64,000 bases of DNA from the NCBI GenBank assembly GCA_034521445.1, contig JAXHMM010000003.1, positions 496,001 through 560,000 of the forward strand, written 5' to 3'. Within the stretch, counting starts at the first letter, position 1; every line of letters begins with the position of its first letter. The DNA comes from Balneolaceae bacterium (lineage in GTDB: Bacteria; Bacteroidota; Rhodothermia; Balneolales; Balneolaceae). Both the position numbers and the translations under genes were made by a program. Shown piece after piece: positions 10,924 through 20,546 of this stretch. The notes below the pieces were generated by a model, which did not search any database, had not been told where the DNA came from, and was given only the letters and a program-made list of their open reading frames with translations.

Positions 10924-12556
10924 ATGAAAGGACGGAAACCTACTTTTTTACCAGCTCGATACGCTGCATGACCGCTGCACTGCTGATGGTCGCCCTTGCG
11001 GCAGGGTGCGATACCACCCGGCTGAACAACGCCACTGGATGATTTCAACGTGGTTATCGGCCTTGATTCCGTCGAAACCACGGTATCGGGACAGTTTTTG
11101 GATGCCCGTACGGGCGAACTCATCGAACAGCCGCTCACCGTTACCTTCCAGGGACCCAACGCCGATGATGTGATCGACATGTTCAGCAAGCCCATGGACC
11201 GGCAGGAGATAGACGGCGGACTGGCCTCCTTCGGTTTGCGCAACAGCCTGAATTTGTCGGAGGAGTCGCCGGCCAGGGTAACCGTGGTGGCGGAGTCGGA
11301 TGGATATATCCCTACCGGCCGGCCGGTCACGGTGAATTCGGAAGGGGAGACCACCTTTATCGTGTACATGATCGATCCCGGAAATCCGCCCGCGGGATCT
11401 GCCGTTCGCAGTGAGCGTAGCGGTGAGGCGGGATCGGACGGAACGGTTCAGCAGGATGTCACGGTAGGGTCCGGTACCGAACAGCAGAGCAGTGCCCGGG
11501 CCGCCATACAGCTCAGCCAGGGCACGGTGGTGCGTGATGCCGACGGCGGAACCCTGAGCGGTCCGCTGACGACCACGCTGGGCTATTTCAACAACAGCTC
11601 GGGCCCGTCCCTGAGGTCGTTTCCGGGCGGCGTGGAAACTCCGGAAGGGGAGAACCTGGTTACCGCCGGCTACACCTCCATTGAAATCGAGGAATCCGGC
11701 GGCAGCGAGGCGGCCACCTTTTCGCAGCCCGTGCAGCTTACCGTTGACCTTCCGTCCGGCATGACGAATCCCGGCACCGGTCAGCCCATTCAAGCCGGCG
11801 ACGATATCGACATCTACAGCTACGATACGGACCAGGCCAAGTGGGTCCATGAGGGATCGGCCACGGTGCAGGGCCCCAGGGCCAACGGCAACTACTTCGT
11901 GGAATACCCGGTCGATCACCTGTCGTACTGGAGCCTGATTTTTCCCGGCGTCCCGACCTGCACCTCCGGCGCATCGATTACCATTAATCGCAGCGGGAAC
12001 ACGGGTCCACTCCAGGCGACCTTGCGTGCGGAGGGATTCAGCAAACACCTGACCATACCGGCGGGTGTCAGCACCATCTCTCTTCCCGATGACCTCAAGC
12101 TGGGCAGCGTACCGGCGCTCGATGCAACGCTGACCATTCGTACGGAAACGGGCGAGAGCACGCAGACGGGCAACCTGTGTTCCGGCAGCTTTAACATCGT
12201 TCTGGCGCAGGCACCGGACGAAGCGTCGGATGTTACGGGCAATGTCACGCTTCAATGTCCCAATACCGACGAGTATGTTCGCATGACCAGCATCCCGACC
12301 GCCACGGTGAAGTACCGCAGAACCGACGCTTCGGAGGGGACTACCTGGGATACGGCCACCGACCTGCAGTGGGACTATCAACGAAGAGGAGCACCGCCTG
12401 GATGGAGGCAGCTTTTCCGTGCAGGGCGTGACGGACGGGGCGGACTACGATTTCAAGATCTTCTACGACGGGGATACCTATACCCGGGAGGCCATCACGG
12501 TAACGGCCCCGGAGACCTCCTATACCGAAGTGGTCAGCGGGGACAGCTGCAGCTGA
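10924..12556 (+). CDS. Surface or periplasmic lipoprotein with Ig-like/beta domains (frameshifted)
   Basis: From ATG 10924 (MKGRKPTFL) a break in the T run near 10942-10950 leads into MTAALLMVALAAGC, a lipobox with the acylated Cys in LAAGC. The body is a long acidic beta-rich chain (DVTVGSGTEQ, YDTDQAKWVHEGSATV, VDHLSYWSLIFPGVPTC). The last segment, after a break near 12375-12400, is SFSVQGVTDGADYDF and ends at 12554-12556. About 540 aa. DHLSYWSLIF resembles C-terminal parts of Bacteroidota carboxypeptidase-regulatory/Ig-like lipoproteins. The specific function is unknown. Probably co-transcribed with the beta-barrel gene upstream. Confidence 0.55.
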
Positions 12557-12621
12557 GGTTTTGCTCTAGCCGGCTGGCCGGCCTGGCTCTTCGGCGGCCC
12601 GTGCTTTAGCGGGCCCGTGCG

Positions 12622-13870
12622 TCAGCTTGCCTTGCTATTCGGCGGCAGATGCGGCCGGAGCGACAGGTAGGCCAGCAGGGAGCCCAAGGCGACGGAGATG
12701 ACGGCCCAGGCCAGGATGGTCTCCATGGTAACGTTGCGGTCGAGCAGCCAGCCCATCAGCGCGGGACTCAGCGCGGTGCTCAACACCATGAGTGTGGCGA
12801 AAAGGGATCGCACGCTTCCGATGACCTCCTCCCCGTACCGCTCGGCCCACAGCGCCGACTTGATCGGGCTTCCGGCCCCCAGGGTGAGTCCCATAAGCGC
12901 CATGTAGAGGAAGGCCGACCAGTCGCCCGGGTGGTACCAGGCCACGGCCAGGCCTGCGCCGAGTGGCAGCAGGTGGTAGGGAAAGAGCCTGGCGGCGCTC
13001 CAGCGATCGATCAGGGGACCAATTCCGAGGGAACTCGTTATACGCGCGACGGCAAAGGCGGTAAAGGCTGTGGCCAGCAGGGCGGCCGTCCACCCGAATT
13101 GTTCGGCGATGGAGATCTGGTACAGAAAGAGTGCCGTCACCCAGAAGGAAGGCAGGATGACGGCGGGGACCAGCAGCCAGAAGCGGAGATCGGACACCAT
13201 CTTCCGGTAAAAGGGGAAGGTAGGGCCTTTGGCTTTTTTATTGGACCCGTTTGCCCGGCCGTTTGCCCGTCCTTTGCCCGTTCCTTTGCTCCGCCGGGCG
13301 CTTCAGAACGACCGCCAGGAAGGGGATGAAAACGAAGGCGATGACTCCGGCAAAGATCAGCCAGATTTCCCGCCAGCCCAGGATGGTGAGCAGTCCTGCT
13401 ATGAGCATAGGGAAAAAGGCCTCGCCCAGTGGGTAGCCCAGTCCCACGATGCTGAGGGCTTTACCCCTTCGGACGGTAAATTGACGGGCCATGGCGGTCT
13501 GGGCCGTGTGGCCGCTGAGTCCCTGTCCGGTGAGGCGAAGCAGCAGGAGGGCCGCGAAGAATACCGCCACATGCCAGGAGAGCGCCAGAAGAAGGCTGGC
13601 CGCCAGGAGTCCCCCGGCCACCAGGTAGCTGTAGCGTTTCAATGGCAGGCGGTCGATCCCGCCGCCCAGCCAGGGCAGGGTGGCTGCGCTTCCGAGGGTC
13701 GCCAGGGAGTAGAGGGTGCCGAAGGCGGCATTGGAAAGCTGAAAATCCTCCAGGAAATGGGGCACGAAGAGCGAAATGAGGAAGGTCTGGCCGAAGCTGG
13801 CAATGAAGGTGAAGGAGAGGCCGAAGGTCAGCATCCTTTTTTCCCGGAGGGCGAAGGCAAGATAGTTCAC
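12622..13870 (-). CDS. Major facilitator superfamily transporter (one frameshift)
   Basis: The minus-strand start MNYLAFALREKRMLTFGLSF is at 13870. The first half (six membrane segments, conserved LPWLGGGIDRLP loop) ends in a Lys/Arg-rich linker with a small repeated QRNGQRTGKRPGKR stretch near 13240. The second half (SDLRFWLLVPAVILPSFWVT onward) is in another frame and stops at 12622. Twelve membrane segments in total and about 415 aa are typical of MFS. Substrate unknown. The gene is convergent with the lipoprotein gene, 66 bp apart. Only one break, in the linker, is required. Confidence 0.75.
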
Positions 13871-13970
13871 GGGAATGCGGCGGGGGGCTTGGGCGGGTAG
13901 CTGTTGATGATAATCACGTTCGTGGACGGCAAAGATAGGCTATTTCGCGGCTTTAATAAACCGGAATCGG

Positions 13971-14075
13971 TGGGCTATTTGGTCTGCCTCCGGGTAGTTG
14001 CTGACGCCCATCGACACCTACCAGGGAAAGCCAATCCTATGCCCGCCAGACTCTGGCACTGGTCGTATTTCCACG
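13971..14075 (-). repeat. Diverged partial copy of the batB 3' end
   Basis: About 85-100 bp here match 15451-15550 (the end of batB) with scattered substitutions and single-base indels; for example both contain gttgctgacgcccatcgaca. Read on the minus strand this copy encodes a VSNYRRQTK-stop ending if one C is dropped. That is a more natural BatB C-terminus than the run-on at the main gene. The two copies are in the same orientation and bracket the HTH/Fic/hypothetical island at 14.3-15.4 kb. The flanking bases 13871-13970 and 14076-14298 hold no gene I can recognise. Confidence 0.6.
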
Positions 14076-14298
14076 CCTGTAAGGCATCTTCCCATCTTGT
14101 GAGTCACATAGCCTGTATCAGGATTTTTGTTGTAATTAATTAACCTATAGATTAATTTGTTTTGAAACGTACCTGCTTTTGAGATAGATAGAAGCCAATC
14201 TGCACATAAAATACTGTATGTAGACGAGGCGAACGCGGAAGAGAAGCCAAGAGCCTGGATACCAGATTCAGGGAATATTATAAATCGGATCGGAGGGT

Positions 14299-14711
14299 AT
14301 GAATATGATTTCGAAAGTTGAGGAATTGAAGCGCCGATTTCAGCGGCTCGATCAATTTGAAAGCAGGGAAGACGAAATTGAATATGCGGAAATGGTGTCC
14401 AGTGTTCAGCTTTCTGAGTGATGTCCAGCGGGAACTTGATAGAAGAAACTGGACTAGAAAGAGGCTGGCCGGGGAGATCGGAGTTTCCGAAAGCTATTTA
14501 TCTCAAATTGTTCCATGGTGAAAAAGTGATCAATCTGGAAACCATGGTCAAAATTTCCAAGGCTTTGGATACTGAGTTTGAACTGAGAATCTCCCCGAAG
14601 AATCAGTCAAACGGTAAGAGAAGCCCATGGCTCAAATGGATCTTTGGATATGATCTCCCGGTAATGTTTAATAGTTGGGTAGCGGGTACGCTATTCAACG
14701 CTTACCGTTGA
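14299..14711 (+). CDS. XRE-type HTH protein, antitoxin-like (frameshifted)
   Basis: From ATG 14299: MNMISKVEELKRRFQRLDQF, then, after a break near 14395, FLSDVQRELDRRNWTRKRLA and GEIGVSESYLSQ. After another break near 14510 comes LFHGEKVINLETMVKISKAL. The helix-turn-helix is RKRLAGEIGVSESYLSQLF. The architecture (about 100-135 aa, N-terminal helix plus HTH_3) is that of antitoxin-like regulators. No toxin gene is directly attached; a Fic fragment follows 55 bp later. Two breaks are needed. The C-terminal tail after ISPKNQS is of uncertain reading. Confidence 0.55.
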
Positions 14712-14765
14712 ATAACATAGATTTTCAATATAAAGGAAGAAAGTAATCGATTTTCACGATATTGT

Positions 14766-14994
14766 AGCCGCATTTCGCCGTTACACCTTACCGGAAAACC
14801 CGTCCCGGAGCATATCTCCGCCCGGTGGCAGGACGTCCCCGACCTGATCGAGGAGTTGTTGCAGGCGGAAAAACAATTGTTCGAAGGAGACTTCGATACC
14901 GTTCTGGTCGATGCCCTTTTTGCCTTTGGATTCGTCTTCATCCATCCTTTTGCGGATTGGAACGGTCGTAATTCACCGTTATGGAAGAAAAATA
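14766..14994 (+). pseudogene. Fic-domain fragment
   Basis: The frame reads ISPLHLTGKPVPEHI, ELLQAEKQLFEGDFDTVLVD and FIHPFADWNGR. The last matches the Fic AMPylation motif HPFx(D/E)GNGR, with Trp (tgg) in place of the first Gly (ggg/ggt). Only the segment up to the motif is visible; the helices that normally follow are missing. No start codon with a signal is evident. It is therefore a remnant of a Fic protein, next to an HTH antitoxin-like gene, and part of the island bracketed by the two batB 3' ends. Confidence 0.6.
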
Positions 14995-15117
14995 CAGGGA
15001 GTTGTTCGAGCTGTAGCCTGACGGCGATACGAAACTGGCGTTCTGCTTTCGTATCTTACCTGCGCATTCACGAATTCGATGCACGTGAAGCCGCAACCGA
15101 AAACCAATATTTGTTGA

Positions 15118-15439
15118 ATGACGACCCTATCTATAGCAGACGAGACGAAACCGCTCCAGGAGGTCAGCCTGGACTGGATAGTCAGCACCATCAGCCGGAA
15201 TCGGATCATGGATATCCGGAACTGCGTGGTGGTGGAGATTGAGTCGGAGAAGGTGGATCTCCGCCTGACTGCCAACTGCGAGGATCAGCGGGAGGCCACC
15301 TCTTCCAATGAGTTTGAAAGCCGCATCGTGTTTCTGTGGCAAGACCTGGTGTTGGGTGAAGGACGACCTGGATCCGCATGCGCTCTATGATTTTCTGAAG
15401 CGCATGGATCAATGGGTCGCCTATGAGCCCAAAAAATAG
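15118..15439 (+). CDS. Small hypothetical protein (one frameshift)
   Basis: MTTLSIADETKPLQEVSLDW starts at 15118. The frame is coding-like (EIESEKVDLRLTANCED, FESRIVFLWQDLVLG) and, after a break near 15350-15358, continues as DDLDPHALYDFLKRMDQW to the stop at 15437-15439. About 106 aa, acidic, no membrane segment. I do not recognise the family. It overlaps, on the opposite strand, the run-on tail of batB, which supports the idea that the batB tail after 15450 is not native. Confidence 0.4.
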
Positions 15440-16480
15440 CCTTTTGGCGGGTTATCGTGGTCTGTCTCCGGTAGTTGCTGACGCCCATCGACACCACCAG
15501 GAAGGCCAGTCCTATGCCCGCCAGCCACTGGTACTGGTTCTTGTAGTCGGCGTACTCCTGGCTGGCGAATTCGCCCTGCTGCAGCTCGTCCAGCCTCCCC
15601 AGGAAACGGTCGATACTCTTACCGCCTGTATCGATGGCGTAGTACTCTCCGCCGCCCTGCCCGGCGATGTCGCGTAGCACCTGCGGCTCCAGCCGGGTGG
15701 TGACCACCTGTCCCTGTGCGTCGCGCTTGTTGCCGATGAGCGTGCCGCTCTGGTCATAGAGCGGGATGTTGGCGCCGGAGGTGGTGCCGATGCCCACCGT
15801 GTAGATGGAGACGCCCATGGAGGTCAGGGCATCCAGCTCCTCGCTGTAACCCTCCCCATGGTTCTCTCCGTCGGACATGATGAGCATCACCTTGGCGGCC
15901 TCGGTGGAGCCGCTCTCCTCGTCAATGGATTCAAAGGCCTGGCGGGCGGTTTCCATGGCTGCGCTGAAGTCGGTGGAGGTGGAGGGCATCTGGTCGGAAT
16001 CCACGATGTCCAGGAAAAGACGCATGGCGGAGTAGTCCAATGTCATGGGGGTCTGCAGGTAGGCGTCACCGGTAAAGACCACCAGGCCCACCCGGTCGCC
16101 CTCCAGCCGGTCGACCAGCCGGGAAATTTCGTATTTGGCCTTGTCCAGGCGGCTGGGCCTGACGTCCTCGGCGTTCATGGAGGCCGACAGGTCCAGCGCC
16201 ACCAGCAGATCCACGCCCTGGCGCTGCACCTCGCGCACCTCAGTGCCTAATTTGGGTCCCGGCGAGGGCGATAGCCAGGAAGAGGAGTCCCAGGTAGAGG
16301 CTGGCGGACCGGATGGTCTCGCCGGTGTCCCAGTAGCCGCGGCGCAGTTTTTCAAAGAGGCCGTCCTCGAAGTACTGCTCGCGCTTTTGGTGCAGCTTGC
16401 GGCGGTACCACCAGATGCCGGCCGCCAGGGCGGGAATGAGCAGTAGAGAACCAGAGGTAATGAATGTTTTGCCAGATCAT
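15285..16480 (-). CDS. batB: BatB-like von Willebrand factor A protein (frameshifted; altered C-terminus)
   Basis: The minus-strand ATG is at 16480 (MIWQNIHYLWF). Two N-terminal membrane segments follow, reconstructed across breaks near 16430 and 16250. The VWA domain has the MIDAS motif DLSASM, and TGDAYLQTPMTLD and MIMSDGENHGEGYSEE are typical of BatA/BatB. A third membrane segment (WLAGIGLAFLVVSMGVSNY) ends the family homology at about 15460. The frame then runs on into unrelated sequence to 15285. In Bacteroidota, Bat proteins sit in the inner membrane with MoxR ATPases and are linked to stress tolerance. The DUF4175-like gene lies upstream on the same strand. Confidence 0.75.
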
Positions 16481-16580
16481 GCTTTAAAGTCTAATAAGTC
16501 TAGTAAGTCTTAAAGTCTAGAAGTCCAGAAGTCGGAAGTACCGCCTCCCCCTTCTCTACCCCTCCCCCCAGAGGCTCTGA

Positions 16581-16735
16581 ATATGGGTACCGAAAGTTGT
16601 GATTTTTTCACAAAAGCTAAATGGCCCATGGGCCATGTGCGCTTCCAGAAGCCGATTGGCGTTTCGGGATTTGTGATAAAATTCACAAATATCAGGTACG
16701 AAAAAATCACCCTGTGAGGGGTATACATGGTGCTG
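16581..16735. repeat. Element E1: paired dyads, 74-bp spacing
   Basis: The first dyad is 16597-16613 (TTGTGATTTTTTCACAA). The second is 16669-16690, with core TGTGA-TAAAAT-TCACA. Centre to centre is 74.5 bp. Flanks carry ggtac on both sides in inverted sense and C/T-rich or G-rich outer arms. It lies in the 324-bp gap 16481-16804 between DUF4175 and batB, two genes in the same direction. No reading frame in the gap looks coding. Confidence 0.85.
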
Positions 16736-16804
16736 CATGAACAGCCTGTTCTGCTGTTTCCCTGAACTTTCTGTGCGGGCCGAAAATCAACGGCTGGTTT
16801 GGCA

Positions 16805-19800
16805 TCAGTTGTCTTCGATTTCTTTCAATAGCTCGAAGTAGCGCTGGATGAGCTGCTGGTAGTCCTGCTTGAAGCGGGTGCGCTGGGGGTCGTTGAGCAG
16901 GCTGCGGATGCGGTTCTGCAGCTCTTCCAGGGTGACGTCGGGGGGCGTGGCGCGCGGGGCATCTTTAGCGGTGCTTGCCTCGCGCTCTTCCTTTTCTCCG
17001 CGCTCCTGCACCGCCTGCTGCGCGCTGAGCATGCGTGAGAGGATGTTCTGCTGGCGCTGGGCCACGTTGGCGTCGGTCTGTCCCCCGCGCATGTCGTTGA
17101 TGCTCTGCTCCATCTGCTCGGACATGCGCTCCATCTCGCTGAGCACCTCGTCGCCGGGTTCCAGCACGCCGCTCTGCTGGAGCTGCTGAAGCTGCTCGCG
17201 TATCTGCCGCTGCTGGCGGGCAAGCTGGTTGAGGCGCTCCATCTGGTCCTGCGAGAGGCGGTCGCCGGCCATGTCGTTGATCATCTGCTGGAGCTGGTCG
17301 TTGAGCTGCTGCTGGTTCTGGCTCATGTTCTGCATCTGCTGCATGAACTGCTGCATGCTCATGCTGGCGCTCTGGCTTTGGCTGTTGCTGATCTGGTCCA
17401 GCAGCTGCGCCAGGGAGGAGGCCAGGTCGTTGATGCCGCCGAGGGACTCCCGCAGGGCGAAGGAGGCGTTGGACTTGTTGCGTTCGGCCAGGTAGGTGAC
17501 GGCGTTCTCGAGCTGCCGCTCCACCTCCAGCTTTTTCTTGTTGATGGCGTTGGAGAAGCCGGGGATCTGCGTGGAGAGGCTGAAGAGGGAGTCGGATAGC
17601 TGGATAAAGTGCTGGCGTATGGAGCGCTGGGTGCGCGCCTGCTCCACGAAGGCCTGGCTGCGGTTGGCCAGGCGGTCGGTCTCCCGGGCCACCTCCTCCT
17701 GGTTGAGCGAAAGGTCGATGAGAGAGAAGAGTATGTACTGCCAGGCCGGACATGTTGATCCGCCGGCCCTGCTGGCTGATCTGCTGCCGTGCGCTGCGCA
17801 TGGCGTCGGCCGTCTGCTGCATGCCCTGGCTGATCTGCTGTTGCTGCTGCTGAATTTGCTGCTGGCCTTCGCCGGGGGACTGCTGGCCTCCCTGCTGCTG
17901 TCCGGCCTGCTGCGCCCTGCTGCCATCCTGCTGGCCGCTGGCCGCCGGCCTGCGCCTGCTGTCGGCAGCGGCAGTCCCGGTGCCGTCCGTGGCGTGCTAT
18001 CGGCCTGCATGCGCGCATCTGCTCCAGGTTCTCCTGCACCTGCGCGGCCAGGGAGTCCATGCGGGCGCCCTGCCCCTTGCTGAAGCTGTTCCACCTGCTC
18101 GCGCGCCTTCTCGGGAGCGTCCCGGTTGAGGGAGTCCACCTTCCCGCGCAGCCGCTCCATATCCTGCCTGGACAGCCTCCTGGCGCTGCACCTCTTCCCG
18201 GCCGGTTTGGTCATCGCTGGCTGAGTTCCTGCTCCTGTTTGGCCAGCTCTTCCATGGTATTGGCCAGCTTGTCCAGGTTGCTGTTGAGCTTGAGGCTGCG
18301 GAAAAGCTCCAGGGTGCGCTTGAGGCGCTCGCTGTAGAGCTCCTCGTTGAATTCGTAGTTCTCCAGCGCCTCACGCAGGCGGTCCTGGCTCATGCTGTCC
18401 ATGGCCTTCCGAAGCTCTTCCATGGCCTGCCGGAAGGCGGGGTCGTCAATCTCCTGCATCAGCCGTTGCAGCTCCCGGTAGCTCTCGCGGGTCTCCGGTG
18501 AGACGGCGTCGCTCTGTTCCATCTGCCGGCGAAGGTCCTGGAATTTCCGGTTGAGCTCTTCTACCTGCTGCTGCATCTCCTCGCGCCGCTTCTGCATCTG
18601 GTCCAGGCTCTGTCGCTGCTCCCAGTTGGTCTGGGGATTCTCGCGGAGCTGCTGCCGGAAGCGGTCGAACTCCTCCTGCATCTGTTCGTAATTCTCGTTG
18701 ATTTTCTCGAGGGACTCCTGAACGTCGGACTCCCCGCTCGGGAGCTCAGCTCCTCCATCGATTCGGTCACCGACGGAAAGCGGATGGTGACCGTGCGGGA
18801 GAGGCCCTCCTTGGGACCGTTGTCGGGGTCGTTGTCCAGCACGCGGATGCGGAAGGTGAGGCGGTCGCGGGGACCCGGCCCGAGGCGGGTGAGGTCCCAT
18901 TCCAGGCTGCCGCTCTGTTGTTCGGGGCTCCAGTCCAGCGGCACGCTTCCGCTGGAGGGGCTGTCCGTGAAGGCCTTCTGCAGCTCCCAGTCCAGCGTGG
19001 CCGCCTGCAGCCCGAAATCGTCGCCCACCTCCCAGGCTACCTCCAGCGGCTGCGGCGTGCGCATCTCGGGATCGCCTTCAGGGGGCGGTGATCTCCGCCC
19101 AGGGGAAGCGGTCGCTGACGGGCTCCACGGTGAAGGAGAACCGGTTCTCGTTGGTCAGGCCGTTGGCGTCGGTGATGGCAAAGGAGAGGCTGTCGGGTCC
19201 GGCCAGGGTGAAGGCGTGCTGGAAGGAGGTGACCTCCTCCGGCTGCTGCTTCTCCGTTGCAGCATTTCCTGAGGCCATGAGAGCGATGGAGGTGCCCGGC
19301 TTGTTGGTGGCGCCCCGATGCGCAGCTCGGAGCCGTGCATGGCCTCGATGCGTGAGAAGGGGTAGCGGTAGCCGGTGGAATCCAGGCCTGTGTAGGTCGG
19401 GGGATCGACGGTTACGGAAAGGGACTCGAAGCGGGGGCGGAGCTGTACGTCCACGCGGTAGAGGGGGCTGCGGAAGCCGTCCATTTCCACGTAGTAGCTG
19501 CCGTCGGTCTGCAGCGTGACGCCCTCGAAGCGCAGGGTGTCGGAGGCGGCCGCAGGCCGTGCGCGGTCCGAGCTGGCGGAGCCCGTCCCGGCGGCCGGCG
19601 GGACGGCTGCGGTACTGCTGCTCCAGCGTCGGTCTTGAAGGCCAGGTTCACCCGCCGGTGGCACTCCCCGTGGAAAACCACCCGCGGTTCCAGGCGTGCG
19701 CCCTGTTCCAGGGTATGGTCGCCCGGGCAGCACAGTATAACTCGTAGGGATTGGGCTGCTCGTAGCTCTTCCAGAAATGCAGGGCGCGTCCGGCGGCGCT

Positions 19801-20357
19801 GCCGAAGACCAGCACGGCGGCCAGCAGGAGGAGCAGCGAACTTCCGGCGCCCAGGCCGGCGCGGCGCAGCAGGCGCTGGTTGGAGGAGGCCTTCAGGTAG
19901 GCTTCCAGCTCCGAGCGCACGCTGATTCGCGGTCCAGATCCTTCCAGGTTGGCGCGGATGGCGGCCTCCCGCAGGCGTTGGGAGGCGTCGGCGCGGTCAG
20001 GTGGAGCCGCAGGTCGCAGGGCGTGGCGCAGTACCGGGCAGGTTGCGGCGAGCTTGCAGAAGTCGAGGTAGAAGGAGCGGAAGCCGGTTACGCTTGCCGC
20101 CGCCGCATGAGCAGCCAGGCGACGTGCCCGCTGCGGTGACCGCGAACAGGGCGACGAGGGCGGTCTTGGCCCAGGCAGGCAGCCAGAGCTCGCTCTCCAG
20201 CAGGCTCAGCAGGGCGAATCCCGCCACCGGCGCCAGCAGGGTGAACAGGAGGGAGGCGGCCAGGTATTTCCGGCGCAGGCGTTCCCAGGCCCCGTGGAGC
20301 ATCTTTTGCAGCTCCTCCAGACCGCCGCTGTCGCTATGTGGGTTCTGCCTGGCTCAC
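16805..20357 (-). CDS. DUF4175-like large membrane protein with Gln-rich coiled coils (many frameshifts)
   Basis: Reading on the minus strand from about 20357 (GTG): LEELQKMLHGAWERLRRKYL, two hydrophobic segments (AASLLFTLLAPVAGFALLSL; TALVALFAVTAAG), then a third (GSSLLLLLAAVLVFGSAAG) near 19830. Beta-rich domains follow (RVDVQLRPRFESLSVTVDPP; LTFRIRVLDNDPDNGP), then several hundred residues of Glu/Gln/Arg coiled coil and a Met/Gln-rich stretch. The end is YQQLIQRYFELLKEIEDN at 16805. About 1,170 aa with at least seven breaks. The architecture and the BatB neighbour match the DUF4175 family of FCB bacteria. Function unknown; an envelope role is likely. Confidence 0.62.
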
Positions 20358-20504
20358 AATGGATGCATTTCCTTAACGATGCTGTTAAGGCTAACGGCCC
20401 CATGTCTCTCGTGCGCGCGACCCTGTAATAAGATATGGAAATGGGACGATGCGCCAACCGGCGTACCGTCCCATCGCTGCAATGTGGGATCCCGAAGGTT
20501 TACC

Positions 20505-20537
20505 TCCCGAACACTCACCTCCCGAACACTCACCTTC
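20505..20537. repeat. Short tandem repeat upstream of DUF4175
   Basis: Two copies of a 16-bp unit (cctcccgaacactcac) lie side by side in the 189-bp gap between the SLBB gene end and the DUF4175 start. No promoter was recognised in this gap. One of several short tandem repeats in the window. Confidence 0.6.
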
Positions 20538-20546
20538 CGCTTGCGG

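Noticed and set aside
10948-12381. A 477-codon open frame on the minus strand
   Set aside because: Antisense to the lipoprotein gene; no motif and arginine/glycine-rich shadow composition.
13900-15450. Phage or integrative element between the batB ends
   Set aside because: No integrase, transposase or phage gene is present; only the duplicated gene end suggests integration.
16805-18900. Several overlapping long frames in the coiled-coil region as separate genes
   Set aside because: The repeated CAG/GAG-type codons keep all frames open; the Gln/Glu/Arg coiled-coil frame is the coherent one.
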